Of a DNA stretch of 21,569 nt, positions 4,968 through 12,295 are shown one piece after another (position 1 is the stretch's first letter; the number at the start of each line of letters is the position of its first letter). Under the pieces are notes generated by a model. The model worked only from the letters and a program-made list of their open reading frames with translations. It was not told the origin of the DNA and ran no database searches. The translations under genes and the position numbers were made by a program. Source of the stretch: an uncultured Collinsella sp. (GTDB lineage Bacteria > Actinomycetota > Coriobacteriia > Coriobacteriales > Coriobacteriaceae). The stretch lies in NCBI GenBank assembly GCA_900547805.1, contig URIE01000020.1, positions 1 through 21,569 of the forward strand, read 5' to 3'.

Positions 4968-7718
4968 GTGAGCGATTGCAAGAGGGTTTACCGTTTTGGA
5001 ACCGACGCCCAGGGCACCTGTGTCACTGAGGGCGACAAATCCATGAACTTCGTGCTTGGCGGCAAAGGCGCAAACCTTGCCGAGATGAGCCGCATCGGTC
5101 TGCCGGTTCCCGGTGGCTTTACCATTACCTGCCAGACCTGCGTCGAGTACTCCGGTGCCGGTAACGTGTGGCCGGAGGGCGCACTCGATGAGATCGTTGC
5201 CGCCGAGGCCGACCTCGAGGCCCGCTGCGGCAAGAAGCTCGGCGACGCCTCCGATCCGCTGCTCGTGTCGGTTCGCTCGGGCGCTCCGTTCTCCATGCCC
5301 GGCATGATGGACACGGTCCTCAACCTGGGCCTCAACGACGATTCCGTCCAGGGCCTTATCGCGCAGACGCAAAACCCGCGCTTTGCCTGGGACAGCTATC
5401 GTCGCTTTATCCAGATGTTCTCCAACGTCGTCATGGGCGTCGACGCCGATCTATTCGAGAACGCCCTGACCCAGGCCCGCCTGGTCGCCGGCGTTCGCGT
5501 CGATTCCGAGCTTTCGGCCGAGGACCTGCAGGAGCTCGTCGAGACCTTTAAGGGCATCTTCTCCGAGAACGTCGAGGCGACCCTGTATCCCGAGCTCGAG
5601 GTCGCCGACGGTAAGCCCGTTTTCCCGCACGATCCGGAGCTCCAGCTGCGCCTTGCCATCCAGGCCGTCTTTGGCAGCTGGATGAACGAGCGCGCCTGCA
5701 TCTACCGCAAGCAGCACGGCATTTCCGACGAGCTCGGCACCGCCGTCAACGTCCAGGCCATGGCCTTTGGCAACAAGGGCGAGACCTCTGCGACCGGCGT
5801 CGCCTTTACGCGCAACCCGGCCGACGGCACCAAGGAGTTCTATGGCGACTTTTTGGTGAATGCCCAGGGCGAGGACGTCGTCGCCGGCATCCGCAACACC
5901 GAGCCCATCGCCGACCTCAAGACTACCTCGGGCCTCGAGTCCGCAGGCGAGGAGCTCGAGCGCGTGTTCCTGACGCTCGAGGATCATTACCGCGATATGT
6001 GCGATATCGAGTTTACCATCGAGCAGGGCAAGCTCTGGATGCTCCAGACCCGCGTGGGCAAGCGCACCGCCACTGCCGCCCTGCGCATTGCTATCGAAAT
6101 GGTCGAGGAGGGCCTGATCACCCGCGAGGAGGCTGTGAGCCGCATCGATCCCGCGCAGCTCGACCAGCTCCTGCACCCGCAGTTCGACGCCTCCAAGAAG
6201 TACGAGGCCCTGGCCAGCGGCCTTAACGCCAGCCCCGGTGCCGCCGTGGGCGAGGTCGTGTTCTCGAGTGATGACGCCGTCGCGCGTTCTGCCGAAGGCC
6301 ATAAGGTCATTCTGGTCCGCTGGGAGACCAACCCCGACGACCTGAAGGGCATGGTTGCCGCCGAGGGCATCCTGACCAGCCACGGTGGCAAGACGAGCCA
6401 TGCCGCCGTTATCGCCCGCGGTATGGGTACGCCCTGCGTCTGCGGTGTCGAACGCTTCCATATCGACGCCGCCGAGAAGGTCGTGCACATCGAGGGCAGT
6501 GACCGCGTGCTGCATGAGGGTGATGTCATCTCCATCGACGGTACCCAGGGTATCGTCGTCGACGGCGCCGTCGACCTGGTTTCGGCCGAGCTCACCGGCG
6601 ACCTGGACACCATCCTGTCCTGGGCCGACGAGATTCGCTTGGACGAGACCTGCGGCCACGCCAACCACGTGCGCGTTAACGCCGACAACCCCGAGGATGC
6701 TGCACTCGCGCTCGAGTTTGGCGCCGAGGCCATCGGCCTGTGCCGCACCGAGCATATGTTCCTGGGCGACCGCAAGAACATCATCCAGAGCTTTATCCTG
6801 TCCGATGACGAGGCCGTAAAGCAGCAGGCCCTGGCCGACCTGCTCAAGGTTCAGACCGAGGACTTCCTGGCGATGTTCAAGACCATGTCCGGTCGCGATG
6901 TGGTCGTCCGCCTGCTCGATCCGCCGCTTCATGAGTTCCTGGATAATCCTCGCGAGCTCGAGGTCGCCATCGCCAAGAAGGTAGCTGCTGGCGCCAGTGA
7001 GGAGGAGCTCGCCGCCCTGCGCGCCCGCCTGCGTCGTATCGATGGCATGGTCGAGTCCAACCCGATGCTCGGCCTGCGCGGCGTGCGCCTGTCCGTCGTC
7101 TTTGGCGATCTGCCGCTCATGCAGGTTCGCGCCGTCGCCACGGCTGCCGCTCGCCTCATCAAGGAGGGCGTCGATCCGCGTCCCGAGATCATGGTTCCGC
7201 TCGTCTCCATCACGGCCGAGCATGTCCAGACCCGCGAGGTCATCGAGCGCGTGATCGCCGAGGTTTCCGCCGAGGAGGGCGTCGAACTCAACATTCCCGT
7301 CGGCACCATGCTCGAGCTGCCGCGCGCCTGCATGGTCGCCGACGAAATCGCCCAGCACGCCGACTTCTTCTGCTTTGGCACCAACGACCTCACCCAGACG
7401 ACCTTCGGCTTCTCCCGCGACGATGCCGAGGCCAAGTTCATTCCGCTGTACCTGCACAAGAAGATCCTGAAGGACAACCCCTTCGAGACCATCGACACGG
7501 CGGTGCTGGAGCTCGTGCGCTTGGCCGTCGAGAAGGGCCGCGCCACCAATCCCGACATGCACTTTGGCGTGTGCGGCGAACACGGCGGCGACCCCAAGTC
7601 CATCAAGGGCCTGTTTAACGTGGCCGACGTGGACTACGTGTCCTGCTCGCCCTATCGCGTGCCCCTCGCGCGCCTGGCTGCCGCCCAGGCCAAGCTCGAG
7701 GCCAAGCGTTCCGCCTAA
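4968..7718 (+). CDS. ppdK: Pyruvate, phosphate dikinase
   Basis: Interconverts pyruvate + ATP + Pi and PEP + AMP + PPi in the cytoplasm, serving glycolysis or gluconeogenesis depending on conditions. The 916 residues are slightly longer than the typical ~875-890. An ATP-grasp-like N-terminal domain includes LGGKGANLAEM and SVRSGAPFSMPGMMDTVLNLG. The phosphohistidine domain has GGKTSHAAVIARGMGTPC, with catalytic His478 and regulatory Thr476. The C-terminal PEP/pyruvate barrel has LGLRGVR, FFCFGTNDLTQTTFGFSRDD and CGEHGG (catalytic Cys869). GTG 4968 is supported by AAGGGG 7 nt upstream. A six-codon ATG frame at 4951-4971 overlaps the start and is probably chance. The upstream neighbour ppsR encodes the enzyme that modifies Thr476. 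The 326-nt upstream gap holds the regulatory features listed separately. Confidence 0.97.
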   Translation: MSDCKRVYRFGTDAQGTCVTEGDKSMNFVLGGKGANLAEMSRIGLPVPGGFTITCQTCVEYSGAGNVWPEGALDEIVAAEADLEARCGKKLGDASDPLLVSVRSGAPFSMPGMMDTVLNLGLNDDSVQGLIAQTQNPRFAWDSYRRFIQMFSNVVMGVDADLFENALTQARLVAGVRVDSELSAEDLQELVETFKGIFSENVEATLYPELEVADGKPVFPHDPELQLRLAIQAVFGSWMNERACIYRKQHGISDELGTAVNVQAMAFGNKGETSATGVAFTRNPADGTKEFYGDFLVNAQGEDVVAGIRNTEPIADLKTTSGLESAGEELERVFLTLEDHYRDMCDIEFTIEQGKLWMLQTRVGKRTATAALRIAIEMVEEGLITREEAVSRIDPAQLDQLLHPQFDASKKYEALASGLNASPGAAVGEVVFSSDDAVARSAEGHKVILVRWETNPDDLKGMVAAEGILTSHGGKTSHAAVIARGMGTPCVCGVERFHIDAAEKVVHIEGSDRVLHEGDVISIDGTQGIVVDGAVDLVSAELTGDLDTILSWADEIRLDETCGHANHVRVNADNPEDAALALEFGAEAIGLCRTEHMFLGDRKNIIQSFILSDDEAVKQQALADLLKVQTEDFLAMFKTMSGRDVVVRLLDPPLHEFLDNPRELEVAIAKKVAAGASEEELAALRARLRRIDGMVESNPMLGLRGVRLSVVFGDLPLMQVRAVATAAARLIKEGVDPRPEIMVPLVSITAEHVQTREVIERVIAEVSAEEGVELNIPVGTMLELPRACMVADEIAQHADFFCFGTNDLTQTTFGFSRDDAEAKFIPLYLHKKILKDNPFETIDTAVLELVRLAVEKGRATNPDMHFGVCGEHGGDPKSIKGLFNVADVDYVSCSPYRVPLARLAAAQAKLEAKRSA

Positions 7719-7756
7719 CGTTTTGGGTTTAGACGCCTAGCGTAGCCCCCTTCATG

Positions 7757-7784
7757 CCGTCCGTCTCATTCGCGAGGCGGGCGG
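7757..7784 (+). terminator. Possible ppdK terminator hairpin
   Basis: CCGTCCGTCTC (7757-7767) pairs with GAGGCGGGCGG (7774-7784), an 11-bp stem with two G-T wobbles and a 6-nt loop. It starts 39 bases after the ppdK stop. Only TTATC follows directly, so the T-tract is weak; a T-rich stretch lies about 15 nt further on. Termination is plausible but not certain. Confidence 0.5.
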
Positions 7785-7793
7785 TTATCATGT

Positions 7794-7847
7794 GCGGGTT
7801 TTGTCTTTTTGTCTGCGTAAAAAAATGTTCTTGCAGCAGAAACCCGC
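7794..7847 (+). repeat. Perfect 8-bp inverted repeat in the rplS promoter region
   Basis: GCGGGTTT (7794-7801) and AAACCCGC (7840-7847) are exact reverse complements. Between them a run of T (7806-7810) faces a run of A (7819-7825). The right arm lies between the predicted -35 and -10 of rplS, so it could be a regulator site or simply an AT-rich upstream element flanked by chance. Confidence 0.35.
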
Positions 7848-7858
7848 GCGTGTATACT
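7831..7858 (+). promoter_or_regulatory. rplS promoter
   Basis: TTGCAG (7831-7836) and TATACT (7853-7858) are separated by 16 bp and lie 70 bp upstream of the rplS start. The upstream region is A/T-rich (7801-7830), as in strong ribosomal-protein promoters. Transcription would begin near 7865. Confidence 0.6.
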
Positions 7859-7879
7859 CGAATACGTTTGTTCAACTAC

Positions 7880-7903
7880 GTGCCGGCCAAGGTGGTACGG
7901 CAC
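7880..7903 (+). promoter_or_regulatory. Hairpin in the rplS leader (possible autoregulatory structure)
   Basis: GTGCCG (7880-7885) pairs perfectly with CGGCAC (7898-7903) around a 12-nt loop, inside the predicted 5' leader and 12 nt before the ribosome binding site. L19 leaders in other bacteria are known to be structured. I cannot match this one to a named family. Confidence 0.4.
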
Positions 7904-7927
7904 CTCTAGAAGAGTAAGGAATTGCAC

Positions 7928-8269
7928 ATGGATTACATCCGCGCAATCGAGCGTCAGCAGATCCGCGAGGACATTCCTCAGGTTCGCGTCGCCGACAACG
8001 TCAAGGTTCACTACCGCATTAAGGAAGGCGACCGCGAGCGCATCCAGGTCTTCCAGGGCGACGTCATCCGCATGGCCGGCGCCGGTGCCCGCGAGACCTT
8101 CACCGTCCGCAAGATGTCCTTCGGTGTCGGTGTTGAGCGTACCTTCCCGCTTCACAGCCCCAAGATCGCCAAGCTCGAGGTCGTTCGTCATGGTCGCGTC
8201 CGTCGCGCCAAGCTGTACTACCTCCGCGACAAGGTGGGCAAGGCTGCTCGCATCCCCGAGAAGCGCTAA
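7928..8269 (+). CDS. rplS: 50S ribosomal protein L19 (bL19)
   Basis: Large-subunit ribosomal protein located at the 30S-50S interface. The 113 residues match the family (about 110-120). The sequence shows the usual N-terminal helix MDYIRAIERQQIREDIP, then VADNVKVHYRIKEGDRERIQVFQGDVI, and the typical tail LHSPKIAKLEVVRHGRVRRAKLYYLR. ATG 7928 has AAGGA (7916-7920) 7 nt upstream. A TTG two codons earlier is in frame but too close to that site to be used. The gene is monocistronic by its signals: its own promoter and leader upstream and a strong terminator just downstream. The trmD and rimM neighbours common elsewhere are not next to it here. Confidence 0.98.
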   Translation: MDYIRAIERQQIREDIPQVRVADNVKVHYRIKEGDRERIQVFQGDVIRMAGAGARETFTVRKMSFGVGVERTFPLHSPKIAKLEVVRHGRVRRAKLYYLRDKVGKAARIPEKR

Positions 8270-8303
8270 GAAGATCGCAGCGTCTGTCCACTCGCTTGGA
8301 CGT

Positions 8304-8334
8304 AAGGGTCACCTTCGGGTGGCCCTTCTTTTTA
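8304..8334 (+). terminator. rplS intrinsic terminator
   Basis: AAGGGTCACC (8304-8313) and GGTGGCCCTT (8318-8327) form a 10-bp stem with one wobble pair, closed by an extra-stable TTCG tetraloop and followed by CTTTTTA. A smaller hairpin (GTCCA/TGGAC, 8286-8301) precedes it. The terminator ends only 28 bases before the rnhB start. Confidence 0.93.
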
Positions 8335-8340
8335 TCTGAT

Positions 8341-8350
8341 TTGCATGCAA
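8341..8350. repeat. Perfect palindrome TTGCATGCAA overlapping the rnhB ribosome binding site
   Basis: The ten bases 8341-8350 are a perfect palindrome whose last two bases begin the AAGGAGGG ribosome binding site of rnhB. It could be an operator or a chance feature; it is too short to decide. Confidence 0.3.
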
Positions 8351-8362
8351 GGAGGGCCTGGT

Positions 8363-9151
8363 ATGGCCAACATGACGAGCTCGGTTTCGGCATCGCAGGT
8401 TGCCGGTGAGTTGGCGAGCGCCACGTTCGAGGAGATTCCCGCCCTCGTGGAGCATTATCGCGAGGATCCGCGCCAGCAGGTGATCAAGGCTTGCGAGCGT
8501 GCCCTTAAGCGTCATGCCAAGGAGCTTGCCGAGCGCGAGCGCGTCAACGGCATGTATCAGCTTATGCATGAGCTCGGCGGTGATGGTGTGGTCGTGGGCG
8601 TCGACGAGGTGGGTCGCGGATCGGTGGCCGGTCCTTTGACGGTATGCGCCGTCTGCCTTCCTATGGAGCCGCGCGTCTGGGGCATCAACGATTCCAAAAA
8701 GCTCACGCCGGCGCGCCGCGAGTTGCTCTCGGTGAAGATTGCCGAGGTGGCGACGGCGATCGGTTTTTGCCATATCGCGCCGAAGGATATCGATGAGATG
8801 GGTATGGCCCGCGCCATCCGCGCTGCCGTTGCGGGCGCCGTGGCCGATACGGGGCTCGAGCCCGATTGCGTGCTTATGGACGGTAACCCCTTGGGCGCCG
8901 TTCCCAACGAGCGCGACGTGGTGAAGGGCGATGCCAAGATCGCCTGTATCGCCGCGGCGTCCATCATGGCCAAGGTCACGCGTGATGAGATGATGGTCGA
9001 GTACGATGCCGAGTATCCCGAGTACCATTTGGCCGAATCGAAAGGCTACGCAAGCCCCGAGCACATCGAGGCCATTCGCAAACATGGACTTTGTCCACTG
9101 CACCGCGTGAGCTTTTGCGGAAACTTTCTGCAGACTGAGCGCCTTTTCTAG
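8363..9151 (+). CDS. rnhB: Ribonuclease HII
   Basis: Cleaves the RNA strand of RNA-DNA hybrids and single ribonucleotides embedded in DNA, starting ribonucleotide excision repair. The 262-residue protein has an N-terminal helical extension of about 75 residues, as in Bacillus RnhB. The catalytic core follows, with GVDEVGRGSVAGP (Asp81, Glu82), the MDGNP turn (Asp173) and KGDAKIACIAAASIMAKVTRD (Asp190); the 17-residue spacing of the last two Asp fits the family. The C-terminus includes YPEYHLAESKGYASPEH. ATG 8363 is chosen over the in-frame ATG 8345 because AAGGAGGG (8349-8356) lies 6 nt upstream of it. The rplS terminator ends just before, so transcription must come from readthrough or a promoter inside rplS. 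Confidence 0.95.
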   Translation: MANMTSSVSASQVAGELASATFEEIPALVEHYREDPRQQVIKACERALKRHAKELAERERVNGMYQLMHELGGDGVVVGVDEVGRGSVAGPLTVCAVCLPMEPRVWGINDSKKLTPARRELLSVKIAEVATAIGFCHIAPKDIDEMGMARAIRAAVAGAVADTGLEPDCVLMDGNPLGAVPNERDVVKGDAKIACIAAASIMAKVTRDEMMVEYDAEYPEYHLAESKGYASPEHIEAIRKHGLCPLHRVSFCGNFLQTERLF

Positions 9152-9200
9152 GTCAATTGTGGAGACAGGGACCTCAGGGGTTTTATAAACCTGCTGGTAG

Positions 9201-9242
9201 CGGGCCGTATGCAACACCATTGCTGCGTACGGCCCGTTTTTT
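9201..9242 (+). terminator. rnhB intrinsic terminator
   Basis: Bases 9201-9213 and 9224-9236 form a 13-bp stem (CGGGCCGT... paired with ...ACGGCCCG, one wobble) with a 10-nt loop, followed by six T (9237-9242). It lies 49 nt after the rnhB stop and separates rnhB from the yraN-comM-dprA group. Confidence 0.93.
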
Positions 9243-9282
9243 GACGGCATTTGGTCAGCTTTTGGTTTGCTTCCGGTACTTA

Positions 9283-9328
9283 CCCGCATGAAAGGTGCCC
9301 TCATCATCGGGGCAATGCAGCGTGCGGG
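9283..9328 (+). promoter_or_regulatory. Nested hairpins just before yraN
   Basis: CCCGC (9283-9287) pairs with GCGGG (9324-9328), enclosing TGCCC (9296-9300) paired with GGGCA (9310-9314). The outer right arm directly abuts the AAAGGAG ribosome binding site (9329-9335), so folding could affect initiation. I see no good promoter between the rnhB terminator and this structure, and no match to a named riboswitch. Confidence 0.3.
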
Positions 9329-9340
9329 AAAGGAGACCCC

Positions 9341-9826
9341 ATGAGTGCCGCAAGCAAAAAGAGCAAGACGCAGCAGCTCAAGGAGCGTTGGGAAAACGGC
9401 GAGCTCGACTGCGGGGCGATGACGCCCGAGTTTATCAAGGGACTCAGTCCCCGCGAGCTGGGTATGCTGGGCGAGCTGATCACCATCGACTACTTTAACG
9501 AGCGCGGCTACACCTTGCTGGAGCAGGGTTATCGTTGCACCGAGGGCGAGGCCGATCTGGTGCTGCTTGATGAGCTCGACGATGTCGTGGTGATGGCCGA
9601 GGTCAAGACCAGGCGTGTTGCGCTGGATTGCGACACGCGGGTGTTTCCTGAGGAAGCGGTGAATGCCCAAAAGCAGCGGCGCTATCGTCGCATCGCGAGT
9701 TGCTATCTAATGGAGCATTATCCGCTCAAGGCGATTCGCTTCGATGCCGTGGGCGTCACCATTCGTGGCGGGCATATCGCTGAGATCGAGCATCAGTACA
9801 ACGCGTTCGATTGGCAGGTGTCGTGA
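9341..9826 (+). CDS. yraN: YraN family (UPF0102) nuclease-like protein
   Basis: Member of the UPF0102/YraN family, which has an endonuclease-like PD-(D/E)XK fold and no firmly established activity; its genes often accompany rnhB, comM and dprA. The 161 residues include an N-terminal extension of about 40 charged residues beyond the usual ~120. The core shows LGELITIDYFNERGYTLLEQ (Glu45), EGEADLVLL (Asp72) and the nuclease-type MAEVKTRR (Glu87-Val-Lys89), then NAQKQRRYRRIASCYL. ATG 9341 has AAAGGAG 5 nt upstream; in-frame codons further up lack a ribosome binding site. The stop TGA overlaps the comM ATG (TGATG). A role in DNA processing is inferred from fold and neighbours. Confidence 0.88.
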   Translation: MSAASKKSKTQQLKERWENGELDCGAMTPEFIKGLSPRELGMLGELITIDYFNERGYTLLEQGYRCTEGEADLVLLDELDDVVVMAEVKTRRVALDCDTRVFPEEAVNAQKQRRYRRIASCYLMEHYPLKAIRFDAVGVTIRGGHIAEIEHQYNAFDWQVS

Positions 9827-11349
9827 TGGCGTTCGAGACGTTTGCCGTTCACGCGGCCTGCATCCGTGGCGTCGAGGCGATTCACGTCACGGTCGAGGTC
9901 TCGCTTGCCGGTGGTGTTCCGGGCATCCAAATGCTCGGCATTCCGAGTATGGAGGTGATGGAGTCACGCGGTCGTATTCGCTGCGCGATGCGCTCCGCCG
10001 GGTTCGAGATCCCACGCTCGGGCATTACGGTCAACCTAGCGCCCGGCGATATTCGCAAGACCGGTAGCGGCTTTGATCTGCCCATCGCCATCGCGGTTCT
10101 GGCGGCCGATGGGCAGATTCCCCGTGACAACCTCGATCGCTGCCTTATCGCCGGCGAGCTCGGCTTGGACGGTACGGTGCTTCCCGTCAAGGGCGAGGTG
10201 GCGTTTCAGTTATTGGCGCGTGATATGGGGCTGTCCTTTATCGCCGGCAGGTCCGATCAGCATGTGCCGCTTGCGGGCGTGGATTGCGGATTTATCGATC
10301 ATTTGTCTCAGCTTGTCCATGGCATGGGCGATGCCGCGCGGCACTACTTGGATTCTGAAGTGCTCGAGGCGACCTTTGAGCCCGAACTCGACTATGCCGA
10401 CGTGCTAGGGCAGGAGGTTGCCAAGCGCGGCATGGCACTGGCGGCAGCGGGTGAGCTCGGTTTGCTTATGATCGGGTCCCCGGGATCGGGCAAGACGATG
10501 CTTGCGCGCCGTATGACCGGCATCCTGCCTGAGCTTTCCGTTGAGGATCAACAGGAGGCGCTGTGCATCCATTCGGTCTTGGGTGAGAACATCGATGGCT
10601 TGTTGGCGGGGCACCGGCCCTTCCGCAGTCCCCACCACAGTATTTCGACCGCAGGCCTTATCGGCGGCGGGCGCCCGGTGCACCCGGGTGAGATCAGCCT
10701 TGCTCATGGCGGCGTGCTCTTTTTGGACGAGCTTGCCGAGTTTCCCACGGGTGTGCTGCAGACGCTGCGTCAGCCCATCGAACGCGGCTATGTGAGGATC
10801 GTGCGCGTCGACGGGGCCTTTACCTTCCCGTCGCGCTTTCAGCTGCTGGCTGCGAGTAACCCTTGCCCCTGCGGCTTCTTGGGTGATCGCGAGGTACCGT
10901 GTCGCTGCTCGGCGGCGATGGTCGAGCGCTATCGGTCTAAACTGCGCGGTCCTTTGGCCGACCGTATCGACATGATGATCGATGTGACCCGTCCCGACCC
11001 CCAAGTGATTATCGAGGGTGCGGAGGGTATGTCGTCTGCCGAGTTACGTGACTACGTTGTGCGCGGTCGCGCTTTTCGCGCTTGGCGCGAATCCCGTATG
11101 GACGATGCGGGTGCCGAGGCCGAGGATGACGAGACACGGTCCATTGACGGCGTCGTTTCGACCTTTGAGCTCGATGATGCGGCGGAGAAGTGTGTGCTCG
11201 GCCTGTCGAAGCGCACACATCTCACGGGTCGCGGCATCGTGCGACTGGTGCGTATCGCGCGTACAATCGCTGACGTCGCCGAGAGCGAGCAGGTGACGCA
11301 GGACCATGTGCTCGAGGCGGCGATGTACCAGGGAAGGAGGGACCAATGA
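9826..11349 (+). CDS. comM: ComM/YifB family AAA+ ATPase (Mg-chelatase-like)
   Basis: Homologue of ComM, a hexameric helicase that promotes branch migration when incoming DNA recombines during natural transformation; it is widespread also in bacteria not known to be competent. The 507 residues have the N-terminal ChlI-like domain (VEVSLAGGVPGIQMLGIPS, APGDIRKTGSGFDLPIA). Walker A is GSPGSGKT (217-224) and Walker B is VLFLDELAEF (Asp301, Glu302). The family-typical NPCPCG...CRCS cysteine region follows, then RIDMMIDV and a C-terminal helical domain with RGIVRLVRIARTIADV. The ATG overlaps the yraN stop by one base and the TGA overlaps the dprA ATG (ATGA), so all three are translationally coupled. 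Confidence 0.95.
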   Translation: MAFETFAVHAACIRGVEAIHVTVEVSLAGGVPGIQMLGIPSMEVMESRGRIRCAMRSAGFEIPRSGITVNLAPGDIRKTGSGFDLPIAIAVLAADGQIPRDNLDRCLIAGELGLDGTVLPVKGEVAFQLLARDMGLSFIAGRSDQHVPLAGVDCGFIDHLSQLVHGMGDAARHYLDSEVLEATFEPELDYADVLGQEVAKRGMALAAAGELGLLMIGSPGSGKTMLARRMTGILPELSVEDQQEALCIHSVLGENIDGLLAGHRPFRSPHHSISTAGLIGGGRPVHPGEISLAHGGVLFLDELAEFPTGVLQTLRQPIERGYVRIVRVDGAFTFPSRFQLLAASNPCPCGFLGDREVPCRCSAAMVERYRSKLRGPLADRIDMMIDVTRPDPQVIIEGAEGMSSAELRDYVVRGRAFRAWRESRMDDAGAEAEDDETRSIDGVVSTFELDDAAEKCVLGLSKRTHLTGRGIVRLVRIARTIADVAESEQVTQDHVLEAAMYQGRRDQ

Positions 11350-12281
11350 TAGCCGAGGGGACCTTTGAGCTGCATCCAGGTGATGCGTTGTATCCCGAGA
11401 CCGTTTTGGAGCTTTCTGATGTACCCCAGACGCTTTATGTGCGTGGCAATCCCGAGGTGCTTTCGACACCCGCGCTCTCCATCATCGGCGCGCGCAAGGC
11501 CTCGCCGTATGGTCTTGCCGTGGCAGAGCTTGCGGCAAAGGTGGCGGTCGAGGCGGGAGTGACGGTAGTTTCGGGCGGCGCGGTCGGTTGTGACCAGGCC
11601 TCGGGTTGGGCTGCGGTCAACGCCGGCGGCAAACACGTCGTGGTGCTGGGGACGGGCGCCGACGTGGTCTACCCGCGTTCGAGCGCGGGGCTTATTATGC
11701 GCACGCTCGATACGGGTGGCGCGGTCGTGTCGATCTCTCCGTGGGGCATGGGTCCGCGCAAGTTTGCCTTTCCGCGCCGCAATCGCGTGATCGCGGCCCT
11801 GTCGCAAGCCCTCTTTGTTTCCGAGGCGGGTATGCCTTCCGGGACGTTTTCTACAGCCGAGGCTGCTATGGATTTGGGGCGCGAACTTCTTGTCGTGCCG
11901 GGGTCGATCCTATCGCCCGAGTCGCGTGGCACGAATTACCTCATTGCGAACGGTGCTTGCTGCATCATCGACGAGGAATCTATCGAGATGGCTATCTCAC
12001 GCATCTACGGCACCCTGCGCTACTCGCGCCCCGATGCTCCCGGCATTGCCGACCTGGATCCAACACAGCAGACCGTGATGCATGCGCTCATCGCCTCTCC
12101 GCTCAAGGTCAACGACATCGCGGCGCTCGTCTCGCTCGATGCCGTCGGCGTACTCAAACTCTTGGGTTCGCTTGAACTCGAGGGCCTTATCGATCGCATG
12201 ATGGATGGAAGGTATGCGCCCTCCAAGTTTGCCCTTCACGCCCAGACACCCTTCGGTCACAATGGAAAACATGTCAATTAG
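11346..12281 (+). CDS. dprA: DNA processing protein DprA
   Basis: DprA binds incoming single-stranded DNA in the cytoplasm and loads RecA, an essential step in transformation; it also occurs in non-competent species. The 311 residues contain the Rossmann-like DprA core: SIIGARKASPYG, VVSGGAVGCDQASGWAAV, HVVVLGTGADVVYP, FPRRNRVIAALSQALFVSEA, and GRELLVVPGSI...GTNYLIANGA. A C-terminal winged-helix segment (about 240-295, TQQTVMHALIASPLKVNDIA) resembles the DprA WH domain. Cys replaces the more common Ile in the GxD motif (GCD). The start overlaps the comM stop by 4 nt and has AAGGAGG (11334-11340) 5 nt upstream. The DprA/ComM/YraN set suggests a DNA-uptake or recombination function; the uptake apparatus itself is not in the window. 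Confidence 0.95.
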   Translation: MIAEGTFELHPGDALYPETVLELSDVPQTLYVRGNPEVLSTPALSIIGARKASPYGLAVAELAAKVAVEAGVTVVSGGAVGCDQASGWAAVNAGGKHVVVLGTGADVVYPRSSAGLIMRTLDTGGAVVSISPWGMGPRKFAFPRRNRVIAALSQALFVSEAGMPSGTFSTAEAAMDLGRELLVVPGSILSPESRGTNYLIANGACCIIDEESIEMAISRIYGTLRYSRPDAPGIADLDPTQQTVMHALIASPLKVNDIAALVSLDAVGVLKLLGSLELEGLIDRMMDGRYAPSKFALHAQTPFGHNGKHVN

Positions 12282-12295
12282 AAAGGTGTTTGCAG

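Noticed and set aside
4951..4971. Six-codon ATG frame (MEGEVS) overlapping the ppdK GTG start
   Set aside because: It begins just where the ppdK Shine-Dalgarno lies and has no ribosome binding site of its own; most likely chance.
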